A DNA stretch of 64,000 nt. Origin: Fasciolopsis buskii (Eukaryota > Platyhelminthes > Trematoda > Plagiorchiida > Fasciolidae). The notes below the pieces were generated by a model. It was not told where the DNA came from. It saw only the letters and a list, made by a program, of their open reading frames with translations, and did not search any database. Below, in pieces: positions 14,601 to 28,900 of this stretch; the stretch's first letter is position 1; each line of letters opens with the position of its first letter. The position numbers and the translations under genes were made by a program. Location: positions 119,712-183,711 of the forward strand of contig LUCM01000831.1 in assembly GCA_008360955.1 (NCBI GenBank). Reading direction: 5' to 3'.

Positions 14601-17600
14601 TCAGTGAACTAGCTATTTCCGCATTGAAATACGGACCTCGACGGTCAGCCGTCGACTTGAGGGGAAGGTTGGAACAGTTGGGATTTGTGTGGTGAATTTT
14701 TCACTTCTGTTCTCGTCGCGTCTTAGTATCTCCTTCGTTTCTGCTGGTCTGGATGGCTGGGGCACACACGGTGAAGATGGGTAGAGTGGCTTTTAGCAGG
14801 CTGAAGGAAGGAGAACAATGATACTGGTGCACTGCTACGAGAAGACAAACAATATCGTTCAAAAAGTACCGAAATGCCAGTATTCTGATGTACCCAGTAA
14901 ACGTGGCTGTTGTCAGCATTTTACTGTAGAAAAGGCCCATCTTACAAGTTTCGTGTTTGAGAGATGAGTGCGATTTTAAGAGAGTGCAGAGACTAATTTT
15001 CCTAAAAAGGATTTTGTTTTAAATCGTTCGCGAATATTCGATCAACGGTTAGTCACGTTAGCATGTATATATACTCACCGGAATCTGGTTTGTACGACAG
15101 GAGGGTGAATGGATTGAGAATCGATTTTAAGCGTTTACAAACGTGATCGGTGGTCGTTCTGTTTGGGTATGGCACATCCAACAGACCGAAAGACGACACA
15201 GGAGGCGCATGATGGTATATGATTAGTCGGAACTAGGTACGTGGATAAATAAAGTTCTGATGAAAAACCGAGAAACCGATAGTATGCTTCCGGAACACTG
15301 CTGACTAAAAACTGTGCATGTATATATATATATATATGTATATGTATTAGAGGTTAGAAGGCGTATTCTGTGTTATGAAGTTTCGGTCCAAACTAGGACT
15401 CGTTGTCATATATATATATATATATACATGTATATATATTACCGGAATCTAATTTGCATCCTCAGGAATGTGCATAGAAGCTTTTCATTGGAGATTCCGC
15501 AGAGGAACCACAACTGTGATTCGTTGATAATTCCTCGTCATTTAGGCGGAGCCAGCCTTAGAAACGAGAGCAGAATGCTCCAGAACATATATATGTATAT
15601 ATGTAAATGTGAAAATTGTAAGTAGTATGTGGATGAGTGAACAGAGTTTTCCCGGAGGCACACAGCCGGTTTCGCGATTATTGTCGCTCGTTAGGTATGC
15701 GTATCCGGAACTCTCTTGCCCAAACATCTTTATGGTTGTCCACTTCAAATCGTTGCCATTCTGCTCTCGTTCCTAAGTTTGGCTCAGTCCAACAAACAAA
15801 GAACTGTCAACGAATCACAGTTTTCGTTCTTTTGCGGACTCTTCAATCAAGAGTTTTCATGCATGCGCCTGAGGCTTCAAATTAGATTCTGGTAAGATAG
15901 CGATTCGAAGTACATAAGCATAAAGAGATTGGGAGGAGAGAGTACCGGGTAAGCATACCTGGAGAGCGATAATAACCTCGAAACCGGTCGTGTATTTCCG
16001 GGAAAATTTTACGCACTCCGCCAGATACTACTGACAGTATATGTTTATATAGATCCACCAGCGCAAGTGGTTGGTAGTTTAAGGTTACGAGGGCTTGAGT
16101 CCGATGGAACCAGTCCTTTGGTTAGCGGTGGTTGGGTAATGGCTGACCGCCCTAGGTAAAACGCAATCGACGCACAGTCCTCAATGCAATTTGATCTTGT
16201 CAGACAAACGGAAAACCCGAATCGAGACCGCACTGTCTGATTCGCTTCCAGATGACACAGTGGCGTAAGTGAGAGCTAAGTGTGGGTATGCCGTTTGAAA
16301 AGTTTTTATTGTGATTTGTGCTTACCAGTCAGTAGGAGCGGTCCAGATTCGATAACAAATGATATGAACTTAATCAGATGAAATCCGTCAAAAGAGATAG
16401 ACAAATCATAGCGAGATCCGGACAACCGGTGAAGTAATAGAAATCACACGGGGGGGAAAATATGCAAGCAAAATTCTCTGCAAATTTCTCATAAATTCAT
16501 TTATTAAAAATGGGATATTTTTGAAGCATCACCTTGGCTGTTCTCGTTTGAGTTCTTTGGGCTGACTGCAAGGAGACATCAGAAGAGTAATTAGAGGTTG
16601 CTCAACAATACATAACCGAGGACAGGATATAACATACTAGTGTTGCTTAATCGGTTCCCCGTATTTGCATAAATATATGAAGCATTCGAATCAAAACAAA
16701 AATAATATAATCCAGTTGTCCTCGTATTATCTTATCCAAGCAAGTCATGAGTGGCCAATAACCTATTCTGCTTGCTTAGTTCTTTCTTTCGTCGTCTGAT
16801 ATCGGTCACCTCTACAGGTCGTCGTAATCTTCATGGTGTTCCAGAAAGTGAAATAATTCCCAGCGCTTCGAAGTGTACAGTTCCGTGTTCGCGCGATTTA
16901 TTCGTCCTGAAGTTTCTTCATGAACCGGCGTGAATTGGTGATAGTATTTAAGCCAAAAAACAGTGACTTGGAATTCAACTTGAGGCAGATCAAAGTGTCC
17001 AAGTATTTTTGTAAGGTTATGAAAACTAAGCTTGACGTTTAGATCGCAAATCTTTCATCACCAGTCGAGGTGACACTATGAGTGCGTCACTTCGACTGAT
17101 GATGAATTGTTTGCGATCAAATCGTCAAGTTCAGCAATCAGAACTTTCAGAAGACCAACACGTTGAGCTACAACAAACGCGGATGTACTAGTGAAAATAA
17201 TTTCTATCAATTATTTACTTCATTGTGTCAAAACCCCTGATTACAATAGCACAGTCACGTGACCTTGATTTCGTTGTTCATTTAAACAAATCGAAATTCC
17301 TCTCGAAATTTGCTCGCCAAAACCCAAAATTGACTAATCATTAACCGCTGGAAGAAGAACAAAAATCCCGCTAGCAGAACGACGATTTTTCTCCCACGAA
17401 AGCTGTTATCGTGTCTTTCAAATGTTCTAGATGAAATCTTCCCAGTTCGTGCATTTATAAAATTCCCAATAGTGAACTAACAGTTGAAGAGGTCAGACTC
17501 CGGTGTACATCCGTTTGCGTGTATTTTCGGTCAGGACAATGAAAAACACTAAAATAGCATTGTAATCCTGGTTTCAATATGATTTCTTACTGCAGACTCT

Positions 17601-20600
17601 TTTCACCGTGTGCTTTTTATTATATGAGTAGTCAGTTTGGACTCTCACGTTAGCTCCACACGTTGTTTGACAACCGGAAAATAGACACCCTCATTCAAGA
17701 ACAAATTAAATCTCTGTTCCTAGTCAAATCCTCCCACATGTGTGTATGCGTAGATCTGACTTGCAAATTCCAAAGTCCCGCAAGAAATGTCTTATTTCAC
17801 CGAATCAATGAGGCTGAATAACAGATATCCATATAAGGAATACTGATAGGCCGTTTTAATCGACACTACGGTTTATTTAGAATAATCTTTTATCAAAAAT
17901 GTCCTGTTTGAAAAATTTCTCAGTTTTTTGCCTCTGGATGATATCAAATTGACCTCCGTTGGGTGGTGTACCTAAATTATGACACCAGGGTTAGGAGACA
18001 TCTGATCACAAACAGCCTACCAATATATATATATATATTACATAATAATATATATATATAGTGCGCACTGCGGCAGCTTGAAAGTGGGCATGATACAAAC
18101 GCAAAAACATATCGATGGAAGCATACACAAAGCGAATAAGTGGGAATAGAAAGAATACTAGTAATAAACAATGACCGATGGATAATCTTTAGTGATATTC
18201 ATAAACAAAGATATAAAATAACAGTCCGTAATAAACCCGAAATATTGACAAAGTTCGGCAAAATCCTACGAGATGGCTGGTTCTATCGGGACCCAGAGTC
18301 TCCTTGAATACCTTTATCGTACAGGTGGTCACTATTCAAAGCATCGTTTTTCGCTGTCAAATTAATATGTTTTGCTAGGAACATGCATTTGAACCTAGAT
18401 TTCACCGCGAAACCGACTAGTGTGAGTAGTAAGAGGTAGAATATTATACGAATTTATTATTTTTACGCTACCAGCACCTAATCCATTTAAGAATCACTGT
18501 GCAACCCAGGTAAGTCTGCTTCGCATGTCTTGTTAAAAATCACCAATAGCGCATCTGTACCGTGCCCGAGATAAGACTCGAACTTGAGGATGAACGGTGA
18601 CGGGTCAAATTTTTTGACCATTAACTTTGTCGGGCAAGCGTTCTACCGTGTATATTGAACTTCATTCCAAGATACATAATCTATTTAATAGCGATTTGCA
18701 CCGCAGCTGACAAATGTCATTCAACATCCAACTTTCTGCTACTCATCTTGACTAAGTAGTCTACCAGTATGGGTTATTTTCAAGACCTGTATCCTATTTC
18801 CGTGAGTATTTATTACCTTGCACCAGCAGTTTGTGAGAGGTTCAGATCGGTAAGCAATAAGTCCTAGGTTAAGGATATAAACTCAGTTCAGCCTCTGATA
18901 GCCTGCCCGGTAAGTATCCTAACCACGACTTTCCATCCACAACTGTTCGTCCGGAGTTCGCGTCTCGGTGGGGCAGTGATGGATACCCACTGCTGACGAT
19001 TCCATCGAAATTGTGTTAAAGAGATGCACACTGGGTTCTACAACGGCAAATCAGGCATGGGTTAAACGTTGACCCAGGGTGATGAATATTTTCGTGAAAC
19101 ATTTAATCTCCCAAGATTTGCGTAAATTAATCCCATTTTCAAATCGGAACATTGCACGCGGTGAATTTTTTTTTGAAAAATTTATTTTATTTATGAAATT
19201 TCCCTATTTTAATGATCCTGTATGCTTCATTCGATTTCACTCTTGGAAATGGGCTTGCAATCAGATAAGAAAACCGGCTTGTCGAACGCATCACTCGAAC
19301 AGAGCGAACAAATAACTTCAATCAGTCAAGCATTCTCTGAACTGTTGACGGATTCGGACGTGAAGACCAGGACGAGACAGAAAACGTCCAAGAAACGTGA
19401 GACAAAGTCTTCGAAAAAATCCTCCACGTACGTTTTTTCATCCGATATATCTCATGTGAGCATCAAATGTTAAGACTAATTACAAAGGTGCATACGGTCG
19501 TATGGCTAGCCGAAATGTCTGTCAGGAAGCAAACAGTTCACAAACCACAGTCTAGGTTCTGGAAGGAACAAAATCTATCACTGTCAATCGTACGCTCGGA
19601 ATGGGCGTGTCGGTGGAGTGAAGGAGAGTTAAAAGGTCAACCGCGTTTATTTTACACGTGACTATTCCACGTTCAAACTCATCGATCAATCCGGGATTTG
19701 GCAATTTTCGATGGTTCTCTTCTCGCTTTTGGAAATGCTGGACACCGTGACGGTGTGAATAGTTATTAGAAATCAACGCAGCATCCCGGGAACATCGCGT
19801 AAACAATGCCAAGTATACAATAATACAGTCAATAATTTCAGTTGTTTGAATGACATAATGTTAATAATACAGTTAGATGTAATGTGGCAACGATTAGACT
19901 AACGTGGGTAGTCTTTTTCAGGGCAAATTTTACAAATTGATTGTGAGCTCAGTTTTAGCTAAGAATGAGGATGATGGTCCAGTTAACGAGGGCCAGGGGA
20001 TGGGACGATGTTCCGTGTATTTCCGAACTGACTCCAAATGGTTTCATAATGCCTGTCAAATGATTCAGCAAACGTCATGTGTAGTCATCAGAGTTCGGGA
20101 AAAAATCGCGCATAGGTATATTGGTTGCCTTGATCACTATCGGAACATTTTGACAAGTAAACAGCGGAAAACGGTTAGATGGTACAAAGAAACGTGTGAA
20201 AACGTTTTCACGCGGTTAGCTCGCAGGAAACACCCCATTTTGGACGTCAGCACTCGTCGAAAACTCGAGTTTTAAGCTGAATCAGCGGAGTGAATCACTA
20301 GATTGGGGCGGCCGCAGAGCAATCGAAAATGCATCGTCGGTTACTAAACTGTTGATGGTCTATCCAGTAGGCGTTTAAACAATACGTGTCACTTTTTATA
20401 CCTATTTTTAATAGTCATGTCCTGGAATGGATTAAATAGGCATTTCTTTGCTGAACAGCCCATTTATCGGAATTAAATGAAGTCACTAATTCACGTGTTC
20501 GGGGTCAACAACTCACACGCGATGTGCCAGTTTAGATTATGCGGTGCTTGAGAATCTGTGCTTATTCAAATGTAAGCTGGGACTACCTAAGTGGGTGAAG

Positions 20601-21367
20601 GCTACGAAACGACAGTTTCAGCCTATCAGACAACATACAGAGGCCACTAAACCTTTAGAACAGCGATCGTGTCCAAATCGATCTTGATTGGCAATCAAAA
20701 CCGTGTAGGTGATGTGATATACACTCTAATTCTTGAAATGTTTCAACCTTCACTTATGATTTTGGCACTTTATACCCACGTTTCGCGGAACTAGGTCAGT
20801 GAGATTGTCTCCGGAAAATGTACACATAATTTTCAAGGAAAAACCAACTAGGTTTCTCTCATTACTTCGGGGAGTAATGACCTTACTCAAATGAACCGAA
20901 GGAGCTGTTTTCAACAACACCACAGACAATGTCATATCCCAACCGCGGGACAGTGAGTGATTCTCGATGAGGTTCACACACGTCACAATCTGAAATGGAG
21001 AACGCGAAAGGAGAACCAGCGTAAACTGAAACCCGGTAAGCGCGTCAACCGGCAACCAGACTTACATGATAAAATCCAATAATGATAGTTTACAATCTGT
21101 CCGCTACAGACAGTACCCGAGAATGGATCATATGTTGGAGATTGTTTTCAGTTCAGCCCATAAAGATCTTTTGAGGCCCATACTAGTACTTGAGAGAAGA
21201 AATCAAACTACCAGCCAACAACCTGTGACAGATAAACAATTCACACCTTTGAATTGCAGAGCCATTACATGAATGCGGAACAAGCCTGCTACGTTTAGCT
21301 TCAAATCCCGGGGTTCCAATGGAAACAAATTGTGCCTCTGCGTGTGCGTATGCGTGTGCGTGTGCGT

Positions 21368-21398
<31 letters not shown>

Positions 21399-22905
21399 CG
21401 TGTGCGTGTGTGTGTGTGCATGTGTGTGTGAGCCGTGACTGGATGCGTCGTCGCGTGTCGAGTGCAAACAATCGCAACTTGACTTAAGTAATCACACCAC
21501 GCTGTCTTCGGTGGCTTGGCCCCGTATTCCGTATGTCTCCCTAAAGTCTGTCTTTTCAAGCTCTTTCTACGCGTGCTGATCAAGGCTGGAATAGGCGATG
21601 CGGCGATCAGGCTGTGAATTGGCGTAGAGTTATAAAGAAGTTAGCTTTGGTTTAAGCCGCGGCGGGCGCTTCATACCGACTTATTCGAGGTCCAAGAGAT
21701 GAAGGGTGTTGGTGGTTAACGTCACCGAGATACATGACTCGCAAAAGAAGTCAGTGGAGTGAATAGCGCGCAGCCTATCCGTAGAACTCGCGAAAAACAA
21801 AACGTGTTTTCTTGCGTATATTATAATCCCTGTCATATCGAGTTTCTTCATAATTATATTTAAATTTTTCTGCATCGTCACGAGGGAATTGAACTTTGGT
21901 CCACCTCTAATTGATGGTCGGCGGTGCCCAAGTTGACAAAGTCGTGACGTTTGGACGTGAATGTCGCGGGTTCGAATCCTCCCGCTGCCGGTCAACTTCC
22001 CCACTTGACAGCCCTCTACTGGTTGCAGCCCCTTTCCTGAAAAATAATNNNNNNNNNNGATGTGCCAGTTTAGATTATGCGGTGCTTGAGAATCTGTGCT
22101 TATTCAAATGTAAGCTGGGACTACCTAAGTGGGTGAAGGCTACGAAACGACAGTTTCAGCCTATCAGACAACATACAGAGGCCACTAAACCTTTAGAACA
22201 GCGATCGTGTCCAAATCGATCTTGATTGGCAATCAAAACCGTGTAGGTGATGTGATATACACTCTAATTCTTGAAATGTTTCAACCTTCACTTATGATTT
22301 TGGCACTTTATACCCACGTTTCGCGGAACTAGGTCAGTGAGATTGTCTCCGGAAAATGTACACATAATTTTCAAGGAAAAACCAACTAGGTTTCTCTCAT
22401 TACTTCGGGGAGTAATGACCTTACTCAAATGAACCGAAGGAGCTGTTTTCAACAACACCACAGACAATGTCATATCCCAACCGCGGGACAGTGAGTGATT
22501 CTCGATGAGGTTCACACACGTCACAATCTGAAATGGAGAACGCGAAAGGAGAACCAGCGTAAACTGAAACCCGGTAAGCGCGTCAACCGGCAACCAGACT
22601 TACATGATAAAATCCAATAATGATAGTTTACAATCTGTCCGCTACAGACAGTACCCGAGAATGGATCATATGTTGGAGATTGTTTTCAGTTCAGCCCATA
22701 AAGATCTTTTGAGGCCCATACTAGTACTTGAGAGAAGAAATCAAACTACCAGCCAACAACCTGTGACAGATAAACAATTCACACCTTTGAATTGCAGAGC
22801 CATTACATGAATGCGGAACAAGCCTGCTACGTTTAGCTTCAAATCCCGGGGTTCCAATGGAAACAAATTGTGCCTCTGCGTGTGCGTATGCGTGTGCGTG
22901 TGCGT

Positions 22906-22936
<31 letters not shown>

Positions 22937-25900
22937 CGTGTGCGTGTGTGTGTGTGCATGTGTGTGTGAGCCGTGACTGGATGCGTCGTCGCGTGTCGAG
23001 TGCAAACAATCGCAACTTGACTTAAGTAATCACACCACGCTGTCTTCGGTGGCTTGGCCCCGTATTCCGTATGTCTCCCTAAAGTCTGTCTTTTCAAGCT
23101 CTTTCTACGCGTGCTGATCAAGGCTGGAATAGGCGATGCGGCGATCAGGCTGTGAATTGGCGTAGAGTTATAAAGAAGTTAGCTTTGGTTTAAGCCGCGG
23201 CGGGCGCTTCATACCGACTTATTCGAGGTCCAAGAGATGAAGGGTGTTGGTGGTTAACGTCACCGAGATACATGACTCGCAAAAGAAGTCAGTGGAGTGA
23301 ATAGCGCGCAGCCTATCCGTAGAACTCGCGAAAAACAAAACGTGTTTTCTTGCGTATATTATAATCCCTGTCATATCGAGTTTCTTCATAATTATATTTA
23401 AATTTTTCTGCATCGTCACGAGGGAATTGAACTTTGGTCCACCTCTAATTGATGGTCGGCGGTGCCCAAGTTGACAAAGTCGTGACGTTTGGACGTGAAT
23501 GTCGCGGGTTCGAATCCTCCCGCTGCCGGTCAACTTCCCCACTTGACAGCCCTCTACTGGTTGCAGCCCCTTTCCTGAAAAATAATTTACATTGTTATTT
23601 CATCAATAAAAGAAGTAGAAAATAAAACATTGAAACGATTTGAACCTGATCATTGGTTTATGGAACAAAGACTATAATCATAGGTGAGCAAATTTCTATT
23701 GTCCTGCTGCTTTGCTGTTGTAGATGGAAGTAGGTGGAAATTTATTTTCTTGTTACTTTGATCACGTGCAAACCCAATAGATCAGTTGCAATTATTCGAA
23801 ATGTAGACTGAGAATTACTGATTACCCTCGTTTGTCCCTTATCTTGCCTGATCTGGTACGTTTCGGAAACCCGGGACTCGAGTTCCACGAACTATGTGAG
23901 ATCGATGTTACAACGTTTCCAAATATGTTCTTATTTTGGGCCAAAGCTTTAACGAATGGTCCAGTATTTTTTCGAAGAAGAAATGTCAAACTTTCATTCG
24001 GTTTTCCCAATAGCAAATACTCATGGAACGCGTGAAACAATATTTTTCGTCAAAAAGTGACCCGAATGAGTTCATTCATACTTCACACCATAATATTGAC
24101 TTTGATGTGACGAAACACTAGAACGAGAAATTGGCACGCACAATAAGATGAGAAATTTCAACAAACCGATCTTTATAACTCCCAGAAGGCAACTCGAACC
24201 AAAATCAATTTTAATAACACTTTGATGTTCGAAATAAGATGTTTTCTGGGGCGCTAAACTTGGCATCTTGAGTTGATGGTATAATTAAAAACTGCCTGGG
24301 CTGGACCAGAGCTCGGAGGTTACCAAGACGGAGATCAAACTGAGACGACGCGTGTAACATGCTGGAGTGAGTGGCAGGGATTTTTAAGTGATTATGAAAC
24401 ACATACTAATAGAAAGCCTCAGACGGATCATTTAGTCCACTGTTTATCCCTAACAAATAGGGAACGGTACATTCGCTTGTTGTTTTCTAATCACAAATTT
24501 ATCGACCACTTTACTCGCAGTGATTTGGAAGACGAGCCTAACGAGTCCGAAATTGGAGAAATCAAAAAACCACATACTGACAAAAAGTGAGTTATCTCAA
24601 TCGATTGGTCTGTTTATTCCCTTCAACAAAAGTGGAATGGAAACCAAAAGTGATTAGCGATGAATACTTGACTAACCGAACAGTTTCAAATTGTCCGGCC
24701 GAAGTGTTTTTCTTCGAATCAACAAGCGAAATCTGATAGATTGCAATGACGCGATAGGAACATGAACTTTGAACACATGAATGATTGCATAGTCAGCCGT
24801 TGCAGAGTCCATATTCAGGGGGCGACGTGAGTCTAACGTTATTCAGAAATGGGAGGTGTCACAGGCAATGACATGTTTGTCCGCGATAGTGATCTCCAAA
24901 GCGTCTTCTATTGCTTCAGAACACATGTGAATGTGTCTCATTGACCTCATCAAAAGGTAGACCACATTCCTTCAACGAACTTAGTGGGAAGTGGAGATAA
25001 ATTTAACCCCGAGGAGACGGGTGTTAGCCTTTTGATTGCACACGGACCATGAGAAGCTGCGCGAAAATATATTATCAAGGTGTCTGACCACTGGTGACGT
25101 TGGTTTGCTTTCGTTATTTACCGAGCGAAAGAGAAAACCGATTACGAGGAAACTCATCGGCTGATCAGCGAATGGGGAAAAAACGCAGCAGTGGTACGTG
25201 GCCCAGTTTACAACCTGTCATTCAATTTGTATTGAATTTTCAGGGTCTCGTTATGGAACTACGATCCGTGTACTAGAGCTCACATTATCGGCGGGCCTAC
25301 GGTGAAAAGAATCGAATATTTCTACCGCAAAAGCAAATGCAATATTTCTCTATCGGTGAAATTGTCGCTCGGATTTGTCTGGTAAAACGTTCGGGCCAAC
25401 TGCCATTTGAAAAGTGGCTAACATTTTCTAAAAATTTATTTTCATACCCGTGACTTGAATTAGAACAAAATTATTCCCAGTCGTAAATTGCTTCAATTAG
25501 TCTTGGACTATTTGAATTCGACTAATGATTTAATCGATCTGTCGTCAGGGTATCACGTGTACTTCTACCCGGTCTTTCATTTGACTCCCATTCGTGTTGT
25601 TGTTGTTGTTGTTGTTCCCGTTATTCTACTTTTCCCCAATCCCATACGGCCGTATTCAACTTCACATCATTTTATTTATTGTCTTTTCTATCATACGCTA
25701 GGCGCATGTGTATGCAAGAAGAAATTTCCCATGTGTTATTTTCTTGATGTGTTTTACTCGATGGAAACCATGGTTACCGCTTCGAACAGTGGTACAAAAT
25801 ATGCCTGATTCCGTGCGAATATAACCACGTTGTCTAACCAATCGATTAGTTGGGAATTAAAATATTCATGGGAAATTTTAGCAAATTTACAGAACCAAGT

Positions 25901-28900
25901 AAGAATTTCTACAAATATGCATGCACGATAACACCAATGATAGTAGATTTGCTATGCAGAAATACAAGGCCAGCAGTGTAGAGTGATATATGACGATAAG
26001 CACAAGGGTTACGAATAGGTTTACATTTCAAGAGATTTGTTATATGAAATAGACAAGCCATCGGAGTCAAGTCCAGTATGACGGAATCCTATCGATAAAG
26101 ACAAGTCCAAAAGAGTTTCTTAAATGTCTTCTGTGCAATGTGTGGGCGTCGCTTGAAAAAAAGCAATGACAGTACATGACGTGAACATTGGTCGATTGCT
26201 CTATCTCACGTGTGTTTGTGGTTGTTAGAGTGCATGTGACTAACTTCATTACAAGTAATCGGTTCGTGACAATATGAGGAGCTAACACGATTGTAAGTAA
26301 GGTGGTATTTGTCCTGTAGAGAACTGTCGAGTAGTTGTGACGTGGTAAAAAGTTGCTTCTCCAGCGATTCGGCTCGCCTAGTTGACACATAGTCGAAGAT
26401 GGTAGCTTCCTCAATTTGGGAGCCTTTATTTGACCGCGATTCTTGTCCTTCATCTACTGCATTCGTTCGTATCCGTGATGAAGAAATTATATGGAATAAC
26501 GCCTTGAAACCATTCGGTGCTTGACGGAGGCCACCGTTGGTCCGCCATTCTCGTACTTGCTAAGTCTCATCAGTCAGTGAGAAAGTAGCGAATCTCTTGT
26601 AATCAGTATTCATAAAACTGTGATTACCATACCTAGCCTATATAGTATTACAAAAACACCGGAATGAGTGTTCTCATTTTTTCATTGGATCATCCAAATA
26701 ATTGTTAGCTTCAGCAAATCATGATCGGCTTCTAGATAGAGTCTGAAACGAATCAAAAATGGTCAGTCACTCTAACCGACTGATTCATGATAGAGCTATC
26801 AAAAAGCAACCAGACAAGAGTCAGATGTCAGAAATGCAGACCAGATCTCGGATGTTTATTAGGATAGGAAAATTTTAATCAGCGGGGATCGGATGTCTAT
26901 AATTGAACTGAATCAAGAACCTCACAGACTACAGTTACGTATGTCCGCGGTTCACTTCGGGCACTATGCATATCATGTCTCGGCTAACTTTTTAACTAGA
27001 AATTTGTTTCCCGTGTCTTGTGTCTTCTTACTGTAGGTGACAAGAGTGAATTTCGTTCGCGTTTCACAGGTGACTCATGACGTTCCGTTGGTCGAATAAC
27101 GTCTGCTCCAATCTGCCTCATTTGATTTGTCCACAAAACCAATAAATTGTATTACTGTTACACAGTTACTAATTGAAATTACATTGTATTTGAAATACAG
27201 GAAAAATAAAAAATCTAGAAAAGTCTCGGAGCACGCTGTGGATGACGAAATTATCACAGCACTCAAGAAAAATTTGATTGAGGAACTGAGCACAGCCGCG
27301 AAAGAGGAGCAAGTAAGCTATCGAAATTTCTTGTGTCTTCGTTCAATCGATTCCTATGTATAGTCCATCAATTCGAAGCGTCAAGGCCGAATGAGTGAGA
27401 TCTGTCTAGACCGATTCAAACAAAAACCCCTGGTTGTTTGTTTGATTGTTTGATTGTTTGTGTGCTTGCTTGGTGAATGGGTAAAAGTCAACTTGAATTT
27501 CTGACAAAACTGTAAAATGGTTCGAAGTACAGAGATAAAAACTCTACGAAACGTGCATGGAGCCTGAAACGGATTGTTCATACAGGAAAGGTTTGTTCAG
27601 GCGACTAAGCCAGTCCACGTGGACCAAAAGTCAAACTTCGCGCGAATGAACAAAGACAGTGGAGATGGAAGTCGTGAAAACGCACTGCTCATTGTATCGG
27701 ACATAAGTTAATTTGTTGGCTGATCTCACGAAACTGATTGATCGATTGCTGACAACAAGGGAGGTATGGATTCACAACGTCCGACAAACGAACAAGACAT
27801 GAAATATGAACGCGACCGTGCCAGATAGGAAGAGTCTAAAGGTAGTACCACTTGAAGACTTTCAAAGGAAGCCATGGGCACAGTTGTGGGAAGACACTAG
27901 TCAGTGTTTTGAAGCATGCTGCTTGGAAATCTATCCCAAGCATTAAGTTGTTTTCAAACGATTAAATACAAAGATGTAATTACTGTTCCATCTATTAGAA
28001 CTTGCAAGCGATTTTAGAAACTTAGCAACAAGGATGCAATCTCTGCTTCTTTCTCTTTCTCTCTCTGAGAGCAGTGAAGTAGAGAGAGAATGTACGATTT
28101 CATCAAATTGAAGAACAAACATATAAAGTATCCGAAGCTCTCCCGCTTCAAAGGGTCACAATGAAGAGTCTGTTCGCCTTGTAGAATAAGCACTGCGCGT
28201 ATCCTGGATCCAGGAAGGATTGTGAACCTAATCGAATTAAGGCATCTAATAGAAGCAATTAGACTTTTCGAATCTACTCGTTAGTAAGTGTTGTCGGTAT
28301 CAGGTCAAAGATAGATGAATATCGGGAACCGGCCCAAAAAGCACACTGGACATCAGCACACTTAAACAAACTCCCTAGAGAGTTGGTGGAGGAGGAATGT
28401 GTGTGAGAGAGAGAGAAAGGAAGAATTCAATCACATTGGCTTGGAACTGATTAAAACTCTTTTAGATTGTATGAATCACCAAACTCAAGGTCATTACTAT
28501 ACGAACAACAAATGGAATTGCGCAGAACACGTGATGTGTTAACGCAAGGAGAGAAAAAGGATGAATGCGGTCTAGTGCCCTTGAAAACGACCAGGTTAAA
28601 CGGGGGGAAGTGGGAACTTGTTTTTACCGAGTGGGAAAAAACGGAGTTCAGTTGAAAACACTGTCAGGTGTGTTAGACATTCGGAACATTTGGTTCAGAC
28701 TCTTTTTAACATTGAGGATTTGCAGAACGGTGAAACGATCGAGGAGGCTAAAAGGTTCGGCATGTGCACGTGGAATCTGCCATCGAGAGAAAAAGAAACT
28801 GAACAAACAAGGTAACTTACAGCATTAAGTGAAGTCGCGGAGGTCTTATGCACAAGCAGTACGGATTTTGAAGGTCAGTCGTTACAGGATTGGGAAGCAA

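Larger units (their letters stand above)
14207..19264. other. Intron 2 with a hammerhead-repeat cluster
   Basis: The cluster at 15.2-16.0 kb and a relic at 18.4 kb are listed separately, as is the (TA)n tract near 18.02-18.06 kb. In 16.05-18.0 kb and 18.5-19.2 kb I recognise nothing beyond a weakly tRNA-like patch near 18.9-19.0 kb. Confidence 0.65.
20521..22048. repeat. First copy of a 1528-bp direct duplication ending at the gap
   Basis: The segment starts GATGTGCCAGTTTAGATTAT and runs exactly to the N gap. It recurs at 22059-23586 with a constant offset of 1538, and I see no difference, including in the TG microsatellite. This is more likely an assembly artefact than biology. Confidence 0.9.
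19428..24520. other. Intron 3, includes the assembly gap and its duplicated flanks
   Basis: An open frame of 123 codons at 19904-20275 has no recognised domain and overlaps a repeat at its start. The rest is covered by separate entries; 23.65-24.5 kb shows nothing recognisable. Confidence 0.6.

Noticed and set aside
20305..20314. NotI-like GCGGCCGC as vector contamination
   Set aside because: An isolated 8-bp site with no adjoining vector or linker sequence.
21183..21583. His/Thr-rich proteins on the minus strand
   Set aside because: Translation of the TG microsatellite only.
21969..21979. tRNA gene suggested by a perfect B box
   Set aside because: No cloverleaf closes around it, and the sequence is interspersed with a conserved non-tRNA body, so it is a SINE.
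28467..28828. Overlapping open frames as an extra exon between exons 5 and 6
   Set aside because: Exon 5 exits in phase 0 and exon 6 enters in phase 0; the candidate with acceptor at 28465 hits a stop in the required frame.
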